Part shown: in pieces, positions 22,655 through 33,357 of the stretch | How the letters are laid out: each line of letters opens with the position of its first letter | Numbering within the stretch: the first letter of the stretch is position 1 | Source of the DNA: Triglochin maritima | Lineage: Eukaryota > Streptophyta > Magnoliopsida > Alismatales > Juncaginaceae | Length of the DNA: 64,000 bases | Assembly (NCBI GenBank): GCA_963682175.1 | Contig: OY821772.1 | Span: 17,042,743 to 17,106,742, forward strand | Direction of reading: 5' to 3' | The notes under the pieces: generated by a model | Database searches by the model: none | What the model saw: the letters and a program-made list of their open reading frames with translations, nothing else | Told to the model about the DNA's origin: nothing | Position numbers and translations under genes: made by a program

Positions 22655-24274
22655 TGATGGGTTCATTTTAATACCGTAAGTGCACGACGTCGGTGAAGAC
22701 GTGGAAAATATGGGTCGATCCACAGGGAGGTGTATCGACTCTGGTTCGTTCGAAGGCAAGTGGGAAAGGAGGGGAGAAGATATTCATTACACTAAACTAA
22801 ACAATTCTTAACTAGCACGAAACAAACAAAGAAGATAAAAACATGAGACGAAATAAAACTAAATTAAGTGACTAATAAAAGCAAGCTTGAAATCATGAAT
22901 GGAAACCCCTTAGGGGTGGAGTGTGTGCACATATGAAGTGAAATAAGTGATGAATGACGCATGCAAGCATGTATGTGTGTGTGTGTCATGTGTGTGTATT
23001 CATGCATAGGAAGTGTCTAAAGATGTCGCAAAACCTATCAATCAATTCACACAACGTATCGGCAATTACTAGTTGATTATCATAAGACTAGGCTCAGCAT
23101 GACAGGTGTCTAAATGTTATGGCAAGACTCATAAAAAACCAAGAACTCATGTGAAGAACAAAGCTAATGCATGGGAGTGTCTAAATGTTATGTCAAAACC
23201 CATCAAAACAAAGTTTCTTCAATCAATCAAGCAAGCAAACACAAATACAAACGCATAACTAACATGTAGCATATTCAACAAAAAAAAATTCAGTCAATAA
23301 ACATGAGGAAACTAAGCATGGGAAGTGTCTAAATATTATGGCAAAACCTATCAAAAATCCCCAACATGTAGATGATTAAAACAACCCCGATGAATATATA
23401 AACATGCAAGTCTACACAATCAAAAATTCACCAAACATCCAAACTTCACAACATATATGTATATCATCTCCACCCCCCAAAGGGGGATGAAACTACTCAC
23501 ACATTATTAAGCTAACATTCATATTAAGGAGAGAAAACATGCTAATTATTTCTACGAAGATTAAAACAAACAAAATTAACTAAACATGCCAGACTTAAAA
23601 GAAACTAACAAAACATTTTTTATTGCTCACTCACATTACAAGTCGTCTCTCTCCGCCAGAGTTTTGCTCCATGGATTTTCTCCTAGTAGAGAGAATGGTC
23701 ACCAAGAGAGGAGATGTTTACAAAGGAGGAGGAAAAGTTCTATTTATAGTCATGAAAAATGTAACCGGGGACAATTCCCTGGTATGAGACTAACCACATA
23801 CTATAAATGGACATAAAATAACATAATCGAACACCCGACTAAACCATGAACCATTTGAAGTGATTTGGACCGCTAATTGGCAGTTTGGGACAACCAATTG
23901 GCGGTCTGGATTGGGGTGATCTAGTCTAGATTTGAATGGCTTGTTTCTGGCTTGATATCTTGATGTTTGGGGAAACCGATTTGGTTGTTGATGTTTCGGT
24001 CCGAATCTAATTGCCAATATATTCCTCATGATGGTGTGGAGCTTCTTGATTTTCTCATTGGTCCTTTTGTTTTACATCCGGGTCATTCTCTCTTGCATCT
24101 CAGTCAATAAGTCTTGCAACATAGTCCTTTTCCATACTTTTGAGTCCTTTTTGAGTCTTTTCTTCTCAAAAATGTTTATTCTTGAAACTTAAACATAAAA
24201 CTCATTACGTAGCATTACTTAGCCTACAATAAAGGATATAAGACACAAATATATGCATGATATGATCTCAATCA
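22655..24274 (-). repeat. Solo LTR E (Athila-like family)
   Basis: This complete LTR of about 1,620 bp reads TGATTGAGATC... at 24274 and ends ...GAACCCATCA at 22655 on the minus strand, with no primer site or polypurine tract on either side. Flanks are CTACA (22650-22654) and CTTCA (24275-24279), a 4/5 TSD match. It carries four copies of the GTGTCTAAATGTTATGGC-type motif, a GT-rich microsatellite (22973-23000) and degenerate palindromes near 23866-23926. It most likely arose by LTR-LTR recombination. Confidence 0.78.
23010..23354 (-). repeat. Four dispersed motif copies within LTR E
   Basis: Units begin near 23010, 23103, 23174 and 23320. Each reads (G)GTGTCTAAA followed by TGTTATGGCAAAACC-like sequence and a CATCAA end, with substitutions. 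Family-1 LTRs have two such units. Confidence 0.7.
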
Positions 24275-25104
24275 CTTCACATTATAGATGTAATAACAAA
24301 GATGTTTTGTTCTCTAGAACAAAACAAAATCCATTTAATAATATGAAGTAATATCATATGTGTCTATCCCTTGCCTCGTGATATTAGATGTACTATACAA
24401 AGTAGGAATGTGTCATCTTTGTATTATATATTCTTTTCTTGATTTCTTAAGCTAATTATAAATATGTTGCTATACATAAGTCACATTGTGCACATTATAA
24501 TTTTGCTTCATCAAGGTGTCAAATAAAATCATCACACATGTCAAGAGCGGCAATGCTAATCTTTTGACCTATGATCTTTTTCTGGCACAAGTCATATAAC
24601 CAACCAATATCTTTATCACTATAGGTAATGATAGTTTTTAATAATAATCAAATTAAGCATTTCTCGTGTGAAAAGATAAATGTCTCATATCTTAGGATTC
24701 AAAGACAGTGAAAATATTAATGACACAAACAAAATTCCATAATTTTTTATTTATTAGGTCTAGTCAATATATAAAAGAAAACATTTTCTATTTCATATAG
24801 TCATGTTGTTAAAATATTTGTAGAGCTACAATACCATTTAACCAACATGACAATCTTATTGGTAATTAATGTCCCATGGAATGATCATGATTGTGAATTA
24901 CTTTTGATTTATGTAAACCATTATGAAGAAATGAGTCTTTACTAGAGCTTGTATCTTTTAGAGCTCTATCAGACGTTAAGAACCAAGACCCACTTCCTTA
25001 ACTTTCTAAAAGACGAATACATTAATCATTGAACAATATGTTTATACATTCAATTCATAATAAAAGACATATAAAAGAATACTTTTAGAACACACATTTA
25101 TTTC
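24275..25104 (-). repeat. Probable 3' LTR of copia fragment 1
   Basis: This AT-rich stretch of 0.8 kb without long open frames directly follows (in element sense) the polypurine-like tract at 25105-25116. By position it should be the 3' LTR of the copia element. Its far end is not defined, and only one copy is in the window, so the LTR call rests on context. Confidence 0.45.
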
Positions 25105-25116
25105 AATCCCCCACTT
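25105..25116 (-). other. Polypurine tract of copia fragment 1
   Basis: The minus strand reads AGTGGGGGATTG, a G-rich run between the end of pol and the AT-rich putative LTR. The second copia copy keeps a weaker version near 62945. Confidence 0.55.
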
Positions 25117-25120
25117 GTTA

Positions 25121-26118
25121 TTAAAGTTTTCTTTCACATACATTTATAATGTATAAAACTATACTAACTAGGGTAACCTTCTTAGCTTGCCCAATAAGCA
25201 ACGCCACATGGTTCTTCAAACCCATGGACTCAAAATGCATTTCACATTTAGCTTGAGATAAGGGTTTGGTGAATGGATCAGTTGTGTTGATGTTTGTGTC
25301 CACCCATAATAAATTTATTTTGCCTTCGTCGATGAAATCACGGGTGACAAAAAATATGTGATCCATGTAATTCACCTTGTGATGTGATTTAGGATCCTTG
25401 ATTTGTGAGATAGATGCGCTATTGTCTCAAAACAACTCTATGGGTCCCTTGCTCGAACTCCAAGCTCTTCAAGAAACTTCTTAATCCACACTTCTTCCTT
25501 GCTCGCCTCAGCAACAACCATCACTTCTGAAGTGGTGGTTGAGTCAGTTGTGGTACTCTGTTTCCAGCTATGCCAACTCACGGGTCCACCATTCAGAAGA
25601 GAGACATATCGTGATTGAGACCTCCGATCGTCTGGGTCACTCATGATACTTGCATCCGAGTAACCCTAGGCTACTAGCTCCCTTTGTCCTCCATAAACAA
25701 GAAACTTATCTTTTGTCTGATTAAGGTACCTCAGAATATTCTTGATCGTAGTCCCATGATCAGGACATGCGTTGGATTGGTGACAGCTTGTGACACTCAG
25801 AGAATATGATACATCGGGCCTTGTGCAAGTCATCGCATACATGATCGATCCTAATGCTGAAGCATAAGGAATGTCCTTCATGTACTTTAGGTCTTTACAT
25901 GATATTTCACGTTCAGACCTCTTGAGTTGCAAACCCATACTCATTGGCACATTTCCCTTTTGGAATTGTTCATATTGAACCTTTCGAAGACCTTGTCAAT
26001 GTATGTACGTTGACTTAGGCCAATGTGTCTACGAGATCTAGCTCTATATATCTTGATCCCTAATATGTATTGAGCCTCGCCCATGTCTATCATTGAAAAT
26101 GCATATTTCAATGAGCTT
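25121..26118 (-). pseudogene. Ty1/copia pol fragment 1 (RT end and RNase H)
   Basis: The conserved C-terminal part of a Ty1/copia polyprotein is broken into three pieces. From 26118 downward it reads the end of RT. Then 25950-25666 carries PYASALGSIMYAMTCTRPDV, 25644-25438 carries the RNase H motif GGPVSWHSWKQSTTTDSTT and VWIKKFLEELGV, and 25375-25121 carries WVDTNINTTDPFTKPL. A TAG after REL(V)A and indels near 25960 and 25400 disable it. It is similar to the copy at 63028-64000, so both belong to one family. It stops at 26118, where LTR G begins, and does not resume after G. Confidence 0.85.
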
Positions 26119-26120
26119 CA

Positions 26121-27576
26121 TGATTAGTAAGTAGCAAATCATACATCGTACTCATGCTATATATCCTTTATTTTACCCCAATATTGTGTTACTTGAGTGC
26201 TTGTTATTATATTTCAGGTATTAGGTAATAAAGAAGAGAAAGGAAGACAAAAGAACCTAAACGTAAGAATAATGGACTGATTTGGAAGGTTTATGGACAT
26301 GTGGTAATGCCCAAGGAGTGGACTGAAAACACGGAGGGACCCAAGTGAACACCCAGAGGGACCAAAGTGTAAAGAAATATATTGTGTCACAAGTCCATAA
26401 CATGAGGAGTAAATCAACAATTAATATCAAATCGGCTGAAGACAATGGACCAGGTCTCAATGCCATGTGTAAAACATCAAACTTAACCTACTGGCAAAAT
26501 TCTAGGCTGATCGGAGCTATTTGATCTGCCATTGGAATTTTAGGCGAGATATTATTGCTATGTTTTAGCCTAAATTTTGGCGGCAGGTCACGTTGTCGGG
26601 TCAGAGAAATATGTAACATCTGGATATGAGTTACAACCATCTGATTACTCCAAGATCCATCCAAATCCTCTAATCTTCTATAAATACACTTGTAATGCCT
26701 CCTTCCTTCTTCTTCTCCTCCCTCTCCTCCTTAGGTTAGTTTCCTTTCTTGTTTAGTAGAGTAGGTTTTATTTCTTGTTTATTAGATGGGGTTTTTGTTC
26801 CTTTAGTGTAAAGGAGGAACAACCATGTAATCTTTCATTTTAATCTAGTTTTCTACATTTCCATTATGGTTTTGGGTTGTTTTTATGTTTTCTTTAGTTT
26901 AGAGATGTGTAGGGAGTAGTCCATCCCCATTGGGGGTGGAGAACAAGGTGATGTGATTATGTGATGTATTAGGTGTGTGTGTTAATCCTAACCTTTGAAC
27001 CTCACATGATTTCCATAACCATCGAATGAGATGTCACTCTTATTTTTGATGTGCTAATGCTCTTGAGTGATGCTTAGCACATGCTTAGATTAGTGGGCCT
27101 ATATTATGGGGAATGATGAGGTGAGGATAAGGATGGAGTGGAAGACGTAAACAAGGCATGTGGGAGCATGTACTCTTGTTGGACTCACCTAATTAATGTC
27201 TTTGCATGAGCTTATATGGGCCTCAATTCAATCATTGACTTGTATGTTTTAATGATAATGTTTATGTTATTTCATGTGGAGGCAAAGTGGGATTTGGTTT
27301 TATGGATTTCATGTATTAGACGCTGTGATGAGCATAATTGAACACACATCCATACACATTTTCATTTCCACATTCTTTCTCTACCCCCTACAGGGTTTAG
27401 TTTTATTCTTTGTTTTTTGATTTCATATGCATTGTTGTGTAATTCCAACCTCATTTCTCTCTTCTTTTCCCACTCGAGTATGGTGCATTTCGACTCTCAT
27501 GCGCTCCATGTGGACTCGACACGTACATGCCACCGCTTCATTGCGGTCGTCCACTTACGGTATTATAATTGAATCA
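26121..27576 (+). repeat. LTR G (H-type LTR, isolated)
   Basis: This LTR of about 1,456 bp starts TGATTAGTAAG and ends TTGAATCA. It matches the H LTR (58991-60516), including the TTTTACCCCAATATTG block near the start, the CCATCCCCATTGGGGGTGGA hairpin (26922-26941) and the CCACCGCTTCATTGCGGTCG end. TATAAATA lies at 26679-26686. It is followed by neither a primer site nor a recognisable internal region, and its flanks CTTCA and ATTAG do not match. It is therefore a rearranged or truncated survivor. Confidence 0.78.
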
Positions 27577-28404
27577 ATTAGAAAACTTGTTTCGGTCGAC
27601 CATTCAGCACAAGAAAGCAAAACTTTGGTTTAGGTGATTTTCCAACCTAAGTTTGGGTAACCTATTGAAGTCCAATTGATCTGAGATTTTGTGTGTGACT
27701 TCTACAAGGAGTATCGTGTGTATGTGAATAGATTTTAACCCTTGTATGCTCAATTTCACATAAGTTCCTAAGACTTAAATAAAAGGTAAAATTACATTTC
27801 TTCAAATAGCTTGATTACATGTCTTGACTTCATTCCATTCTTCCTTGAGTCTTGATCACCTGTAGAAGTTAACATAATACAATATATATTATGTACATAA
27901 TGTGTGATTAAGATTAGGTTAGTTAAATCATCAAAACACGGATTAAGGCAAAAAAGGCAATAGTTGTGTGTGTGTCCCTTCATTTTCAAAATAATCAAGA
28001 ACTATAGTGAGAGGCAAATACTCACCAGGTCGTAAAACACAGATTAAGGACAAAAGGCAAATAGTTGTTTGGTGTTCCTTAATTTTCAAGATAATCAAAA
28101 ACTATAGTAAGAGGCAAACACTCACCAGGTCGTATGAAATTAGGCCTATTAGGGAGCTATTGCTTCACCAACGGTGAGTCCTTAAGAGGCACAACATTAA
28201 GATCATGTGGCTCAATGGTCACGAGACAAAAAGATAAGGCACAATCCTATGCCGACTCATAATGAAATTTATTCATGCTATTCTAAATTTGAATCGAATC
28301 CCCCACCAACTGATTGTGAATTGAAACCCCAAGTCCCTCAGACTGACTATGAGTTTGACTTTGAAAGATTGTGCTTTGAATTTGTGGATGTTGTGGTGGT
28401 TCGA
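27577..28404. other. Unassigned segment between two opposed LTRs
   Basis: About 830 bp lies between LTR G (+) and LTR fragment M (-). It contains a 100-bp tandem duplication (27933-28133). A stretch near 28165-28245 resembles the antisense of the repeat-bearing gag-pro tail of element I (compare 43711-43755). A short open stretch ends at 28407. I do not recognise a gene. Confidence 0.5.
27933..28133. repeat. 100-bp tandem duplication
   Basis: Unit 1 (27933-28033) and unit 2 (28034-28133) both run from AAAACAC(G/A)GATTAAGG to CACCAGGTCGT with roughly 12-15 differences. It is not part of any LTR I can identify. Confidence 0.85.
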
Positions 28405-28578
28405 TGATTGAATCAGTTAAAAATACTGCAAGTGCACGGCCACGTTGAAGGGGTGGCAAGTACGTGTCGGTCCACAGGGAGCACGTTGGAGTCGGATTCA
28501 CGATACTTGAGTGGGCGAGAAGAAGAGAGAGATGTGATCGAAATTAAACTACGACGTGTTGGAAATCGGAAAACAAAA
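28405..28578 (-). repeat. LTR fragment M (H-type), left part
   Basis: It begins at the LTR end TGATTGAATCAG (plus view). It matches the reverse complement of the H LTR end, including CGGTCCACAGGGAGC and GAGAAGAAGAGAGAGATGTG. It is interrupted at 28579 by element K and resumes for about 28 bp at 31881. Confidence 0.75.
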
Positions 28579-29956
28579 TGATTGACATCATTTCATGCTT
28601 ATATTTGTATCTTATATCCATTATCTTTCACCAAAATAATGCTAAGTGACGAGTTTTATTTTTGATTTTCAGAAATAAATAGGTTTGAAGAGATGAAGCA
28701 TAAAAGGACCCCAAAGCAGGGAAAAAGAACTGAATTGTGAGACCTGTGGAGTAAGATGCAAGGGAGAAGGACCAGAACGTAAGACCGAAGGACAAAAGAG
28801 CAAAACAGAAAACTCCACACCAACTTGGGGAGTATTTTGGCAATTCTATTCGGGTCGAAGCTCCAATAAACAAAGTATACACATCAAAGACCGACAAAGA
28901 AATCCAGAAAAGTCCACAACAAATTCTAGCCATATTCAAAGCTTATGGACCGCTAATTGGCGGTCTGGATCTATCTGGTCCCCTCAAACTTTGGGGGCAC
29001 ATGTATTAGAGGGTGTTTATTCTATTTCTGGTGTTTGTTTAGTCCCACATCGGGGGATTGTCCCGGATGGCCTTTTTCTATGGCTATAAATAGAACTCTT
29101 CACCTTCCATTGTAAGGACTTCACATTTTGAGTGACTATTTTTCCTACCATAAGTGAGGCCTTGAAGCACAGACTAAAGTAGGAGGATACTACTTGAATT
29201 GTGAGTCATTTTAATAAAAGTTTATTTATTATGTTGTTTGTTTCATGTTGCTTGTTTTAGTTAGTTTAATTTCATTTACTTAGTTTTAGTAGCTTAGTTA
29301 ATATGCTTTCCTTACTTAGTTTAATAATTAGTCTAATGTATAGTGAGTAGATTCCATCCCCTTTGGGGTGTGGAGTAGACGTTCATACATGCATTAGAGA
29401 ATGAAATGAATGCTTTAATTACAATGTGTTGATAAAACACGAATGTATGCTTGCTTGTTTAGGATAGAACTTATAACTTGATGAGTTTTGCCAAAATGAT
29501 TAGACACCTCTCATTCTTGTTTAGGTTCTGAAATAAACCAGCTTGTGTATGTAAATGTTAATCAACTACGATAGTGAATGGATTGATAGGTTTTGCCATA
29601 ACATTTAGACACTTCCTATGCATGATAACACTACCGTTATTTGTGCATAAAGAATGTGTTCAACACCTACCTCTTTGCATGTGTGCACTAACTCCACCCC
29701 TTAGGGGCTTTCTATTTCTGAATTCCAGCACTTATTTAGTTCTGAGTTTAGTTTGGTAGTTCATCGTTTGCTACTTTCTTTCGCATTTCGTACTTTGTAG
29801 TGTAGTGTAGCATAGAGTAGGATAATCAAACTTACATCCCTACTTTTGCCACTTGATTTCGTGCAAACGAGAGGCTTCTCACCTCCCTGTGGACGACCCG
29901 TATTTGCCACGTCATCACCGACGTCGTGCACTTGCGGTAGTTTAAAAGATTAAACA
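28579..29956 (+). repeat. 5' LTR of element K
   Basis: The 1,378-bp LTR runs from TGATTGACATC to GATTAAACA. Palindrome variant GACCGCTAATTGGCGGTC lies at 28948-28965, CCCACATCGGGGGATTG at about 29044-29060 and TATAAATA at 29085-29092. Two GTGTCTAA-type motifs (antisense) lie downstream. Its last 25 bases differ from those of the second LTR of K. Confidence 0.88.
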
Positions 29957-29962
29957 GGTTTT

Positions 29963-29980
29963 TTGTGCCGTTGTCGGGGA
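29963..29980 (+). other. Primer-binding site of K (tRNA-Asp type)
   Basis: TTGTGCCGTTGTCGGGGA, a degraded tRNA-Asp complement, lies six bases after the LTR end and is followed by GGTGCGAGTCCAGAC as in the other elements. Confidence 0.8.
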
Positions 29981-30980
29981 GGTGCGAGTCCAGACTCTTG
30001 TTTGGACGATTCGAGTGGATTTAATTTGTGTTTTGTAGTTTTTCTTTGTTTCATGAGACTTGGAGTCGCACGGGGAGGTAGCAGGAGAAGTTGGAGGCCA
30101 ACCTGGGCACTTTGGACCGCCAATCAGCGGTCTGGTGAGCCCTGTTTCCCTTCTGTTTTCTTCATCTGGTTTCCATAATTGATGTAGTGATCTGGGACTT
30201 GATTTGGCATGTTTTGACTTATAGTTTGTTCCCAAATCAATAATCAAACTTCCTTTAAGCAACTTGGACCCTAAAATCCAAAGCAAAAGATTAGGCATTC
30301 TTTCTTGTTTAAGTTATGCATCATGTATGTGACTTAGGCATGTATTGTCTTTTATTTTAGCTTAATTTTCAGTTGCTGAGTGCTGGCGTGAGGTACGCAC
30401 CTTCTACTCTCATTCATACATTTCATATGAACATGCATTAGTTAGTATGAAGTACATTGAAACAAGTGTGAGTTGAGCGTTTGTTTGGAGAGTTGATTGT
30501 TAGATTAAGACTCCAAAACGCTAGTAAGGAGGAGTTGTCCCATAAAAGATACAGTGGGGGATTTCATCACCCTTTCCTTCGCCCCACAAACCACACTAAT
30601 CAAGAGCCTAATTTTTAAAATCAAGTAGACATTGGCCCTAAGGATTTCGGGCGCATTAGGAGAGTGATCCGGTCCCGACCGTCATGACCTGATCGGCGTT
30701 GCCCACTCTGTCGATAGTAGGAGAGACGACATCGCTGGATCTTTGCTTACTTGCTGGGCTTTGTGGTCCTCGTCGTAGGGAGGTGAGGTGTGTTGAGGTC
30801 GTGTGGCCTCGCAGTTAGGCGTCGTTTAGCTGTAAGGACCTATAGCGACATTAGGATTTCTTGAAGCGTTGTTTGCTTGTGTGCTTCTACCTGTACCCAT
30901 CCGCCGTAGCATAAGGACTTCTTCCCTTCTCTCCTGAGGCATTCTTTCTCTCCTGTGTTCCTCCTGAGTCATTCTTTCTG
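29981..30980 (+). other. Leader of element K, ending at a deletion junction
   Basis: It has the palindrome variant at 30115-30132, the conserved island at about 30545-30578 and the GACCGTCATGACCTGATCGG block at 30677-30696. At the 3' edge CTCCTGAG(G/T)CATTCTTTCT occurs twice (about 30939-30957 and 30961-30979), then the sequence jumps into LTR at 30981. The duplicate looks like templated filler at a repair or strand-switch junction. Confidence 0.75.
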
Positions 30981-31880
30981 TCCCGGATTGCCTTTTTCTT
31001 TGGATATAAATAGAACTCTTCACCTTCTATTGTAGTCACTTCACAATTTGAGTGGCTATTCTTCCTACCATAAGTGAGGCCTTGAAGCACAGACTAAAGT
31101 AGGAGGATACTACTTGAATTGTGAGTCATTTTAATAAAAGTTTATTTATTATATTGTTTGTTTCATGTTGCTTGTTTTACTTAGTTTAATTTCATTTACT
31201 TAGTTTTAGTAGCTTAGTTAATATGCTTTCCTTACTTAGTTTAATAATTAGTCTAATGTATAGTGAGTAGATTCCATCCCCTTTGGGGTGTGGAGTAGAC
31301 GTTCATACATGCATTAGAGAATGGAATGAATGCTTTAATTACAATGTGTTGATAAAACATGAATGTATGCTTGCTTGTTTAGGATAGAACTTATAACTTG
31401 ATGAGTTTTGCCAAAATGATTAGACACCTCTCATTCTTGTTTAGGTTCTGAAATAAACCAGCTTGTGTATGTAAATGTTAATCAACTAGGATAGTGAATG
31501 GATTGATAGGTTTTGCCATAACATTTAGACACTTCCTATGCATGATAACACTACCCTTATTTGTGCATAAAGAATGTGTTCAACACCCACCTCTTTGCAT
31601 GTGTGCACTAACTCCACCCCTTAGGCGCTTTCTATTTCTGAATTCCAGCACTTATTTAGTTCTTAGTTTAGTTTGGTAGTTCATCGTTTGCTACTTTCTT
31701 TCGCATTTCATACTTCGTAGTGTGGTGTAGCGTAGAGTAGGATAATCAAACTCACATCCCTATTTTTGCCACTTGATTTCGTGCAAACGAGAGGCTGCTC
31801 ACCTCCCTTTGGACGACCCATATTTGCCACGTCTTCACCGACGCCGTGCACTTGCGGTTATAATATAAAAACGTTCAACA
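30981..31880 (+). repeat. Truncated second LTR of element K
   Basis: It lacks roughly the first 480 bp (most of U3) and begins at TCCCGGATTGCC just upstream of TATAAATA (31005-31012). From there it matches 29061-29956 except for the extreme end, which reads AACGTTCAACA instead of AGATTAAACA. Confidence 0.85.
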
Positions 31881-31908
31881 CAACACAATAAAAGCTAATA
31901 TGTTCACA
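31881..31908 (-). repeat. LTR fragment M, right part, joined to the H LTR
   Basis: AATAAAAGCTAATATGTTCA continues the antisense H-type LTR after K. GCTAATATGTTCACATGCAT is the reverse complement of 32188-32207. At about 31908 the sequence switches to sense H-type LTR. This marks an inverted junction with an internal deletion. Confidence 0.55.
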
Positions 31909-32372
31909 TGCATCATGAGCCTTCCATGAATTCCATAACCATCTAATGGGATTTCACTCATATCTTTGATGTACTAATGATCTTGAATGAAGTTTAGCAC
32001 ATGCTTATATTAGTGGGCCTATTTTATGGGGAATGATGAGGTTAGGATAAGGATGGAGTAGAAGAAGGAAACATGACATGTGCATGCATGTGCTTATGTA
32101 GCCTTTATCCAAATTAATGTTTTGTATGTTTTCATGATTGTGATAAATCTTATTTAATGTGGAGACATAGTTGGATTGGAGTCATTTTGCATGTGAACAT
32201 ATTAGCTTCATTTCAATTATTGTCTTGTATGTCTTAATGATAATGTTTTATCTTAATTCATGTGGATGCAAAGTTGGAATTGAGTTTTATGGATTTCATG
32301 TATGACATGTTTTGATAAGCACATTTGAAGACACACACAACACACATTTTCATATTTTCTTTCTCTACCCCA
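31909..32372 (+). repeat. 5' LTR remnant of H
   Basis: It matches 59880-60320 of the 3' LTR, including TTAGTGGGCCTATTTTATGG. It stops at CTACCCCATGAGGG, where a deletion joins it directly to leader sequence. The LTR end and primer-binding site are lost. Confidence 0.75.
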
Positions 32373-33357
32373 TGAGGGACCTAATGGAGCGTGGGAGCAT
32401 TCTGGTGCAGTCTAGGGACCAAAATCCCCAGACAATCCGCCAGTAGCATATTTGAATCCGCCACTGGCAGCTCCGGTAAGCCAGGTTGGATTTCTTTCTT
32501 TACAGTAGCCTCCTTTCCAAATATTTAGTTGTTTCCTGTTGATGCCATGCACGCTTTTTTTAGCGTTAAAATTAAATTTGGCTTGCATGAAACCTTGTTA
32601 AGACAATTTGGACCATAAAACTCAAAGCAAAAGATTAGACTTATTGCCATCTAGGTCATGCATCATTTTTAGAATTTGCACGCATTTGTCTTTTCTTTTC
32701 TTTACATTCTTGTTGTCGATTGCTGGCGTGAGGTACGTGCACCCGATCTGTCATTCATGCATGTTTATATCATGCATTAGTAAGTAAGGTGTTGCAACAA
32801 GTGTGAGTTTAGTGTTTGTTTGGAGAGTTGATTTCTAGATTAAGACTCCAAAACGCTACTCAGGAGGTGTTGTCCCATATAAGATAAGGTGGGGGATTTC
32901 ATCACCCTTTCTTTAGACCCAAAAATCACACTAATCAAAGCCTAATTTCTAAAAGCAAGTGGACATTGGCCCTAAGTATTTCGGACGCACTAGAAGATTG
33001 ATCGAGTTGAGACCGTCATGAGCTGATCTGCGTCGCCTGCCTTATCAAGAGTAGGAGGTACTGGATCTCCGGATCTGGTATCACTTGCTAGGCATTGTGG
33101 TCTTCATTGTAGGGAGGTGAGGCGTGTCGAGACTAGTGATCTCGAAGTTAGACGTTGTCTAGCCTAAGGACCTATAACCATAAGCTGTTTGAGCCTTGTT
33201 TGCTTGTGTGCTTCTACCTTCACCCACTACCCATGCTAGCTCTATGGATTCTTCTTTTCTCATCTGAGTCTTCTCCTGCTCTATATTCTTCGTTATAGTC
33301 TCCTCCTCTGATTACACCTTTTGTTGTGTGTTGTTGTAGAGTCGACTTGAGCGATTT
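32373..33357 (+). other. 5' leader of H (PBS deleted)
   Basis: It contains two palindrome half-matches, AATCCGCCAGTAGC and AATCCGCCACTGGC (about 32427-32470), and the conserved island at 32881-32912. A GACCGTCATGAGCTGATCTG block lies near 33011. It resembles the leader of L more than those of the A/B group at its 5' edge. Confidence 0.7.

Larger units (their letters stand above)
28579..31880 (+). mobile_element. Element K: collapsed element (LTR, PBS, leader, truncated LTR)
   Basis: This plus-strand element has a full 5' LTR (28579-29956), primer site, leader and then, without gag or 3' region, a second LTR missing its first part (30981-31880). Flanks CAAAA and CAACA match at four of five bases. 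The two LTR parts are about 3% different by eye, so they are a true pair. The internal deletion removed gag-pro, the polypurine tract and U3 of the second LTR. K is inserted in LTR fragment M. Confidence 0.82.

Noticed and set aside
22973..23000. GT-rich stretch as a possible regulatory element
   Set aside because: It is a simple microsatellite, like those at 40456-40470 and 47798-47813; nothing further supports a function.
24275..25104. Possible host gene in the AT-rich 0.8 kb beside copia pol
   Set aside because: No long frame and no splice-like organisation were seen; its position right after a polypurine tract fits a copia LTR better.
31886..31908. Apparent short inversion of the H LTR (GCTAATATGTTCACATGCAT)
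   Set aside because: It is better explained as the continuation of antisense LTR fragment M with an internal deletion at a shared AAGCTAA, not as a separate micro-inversion.
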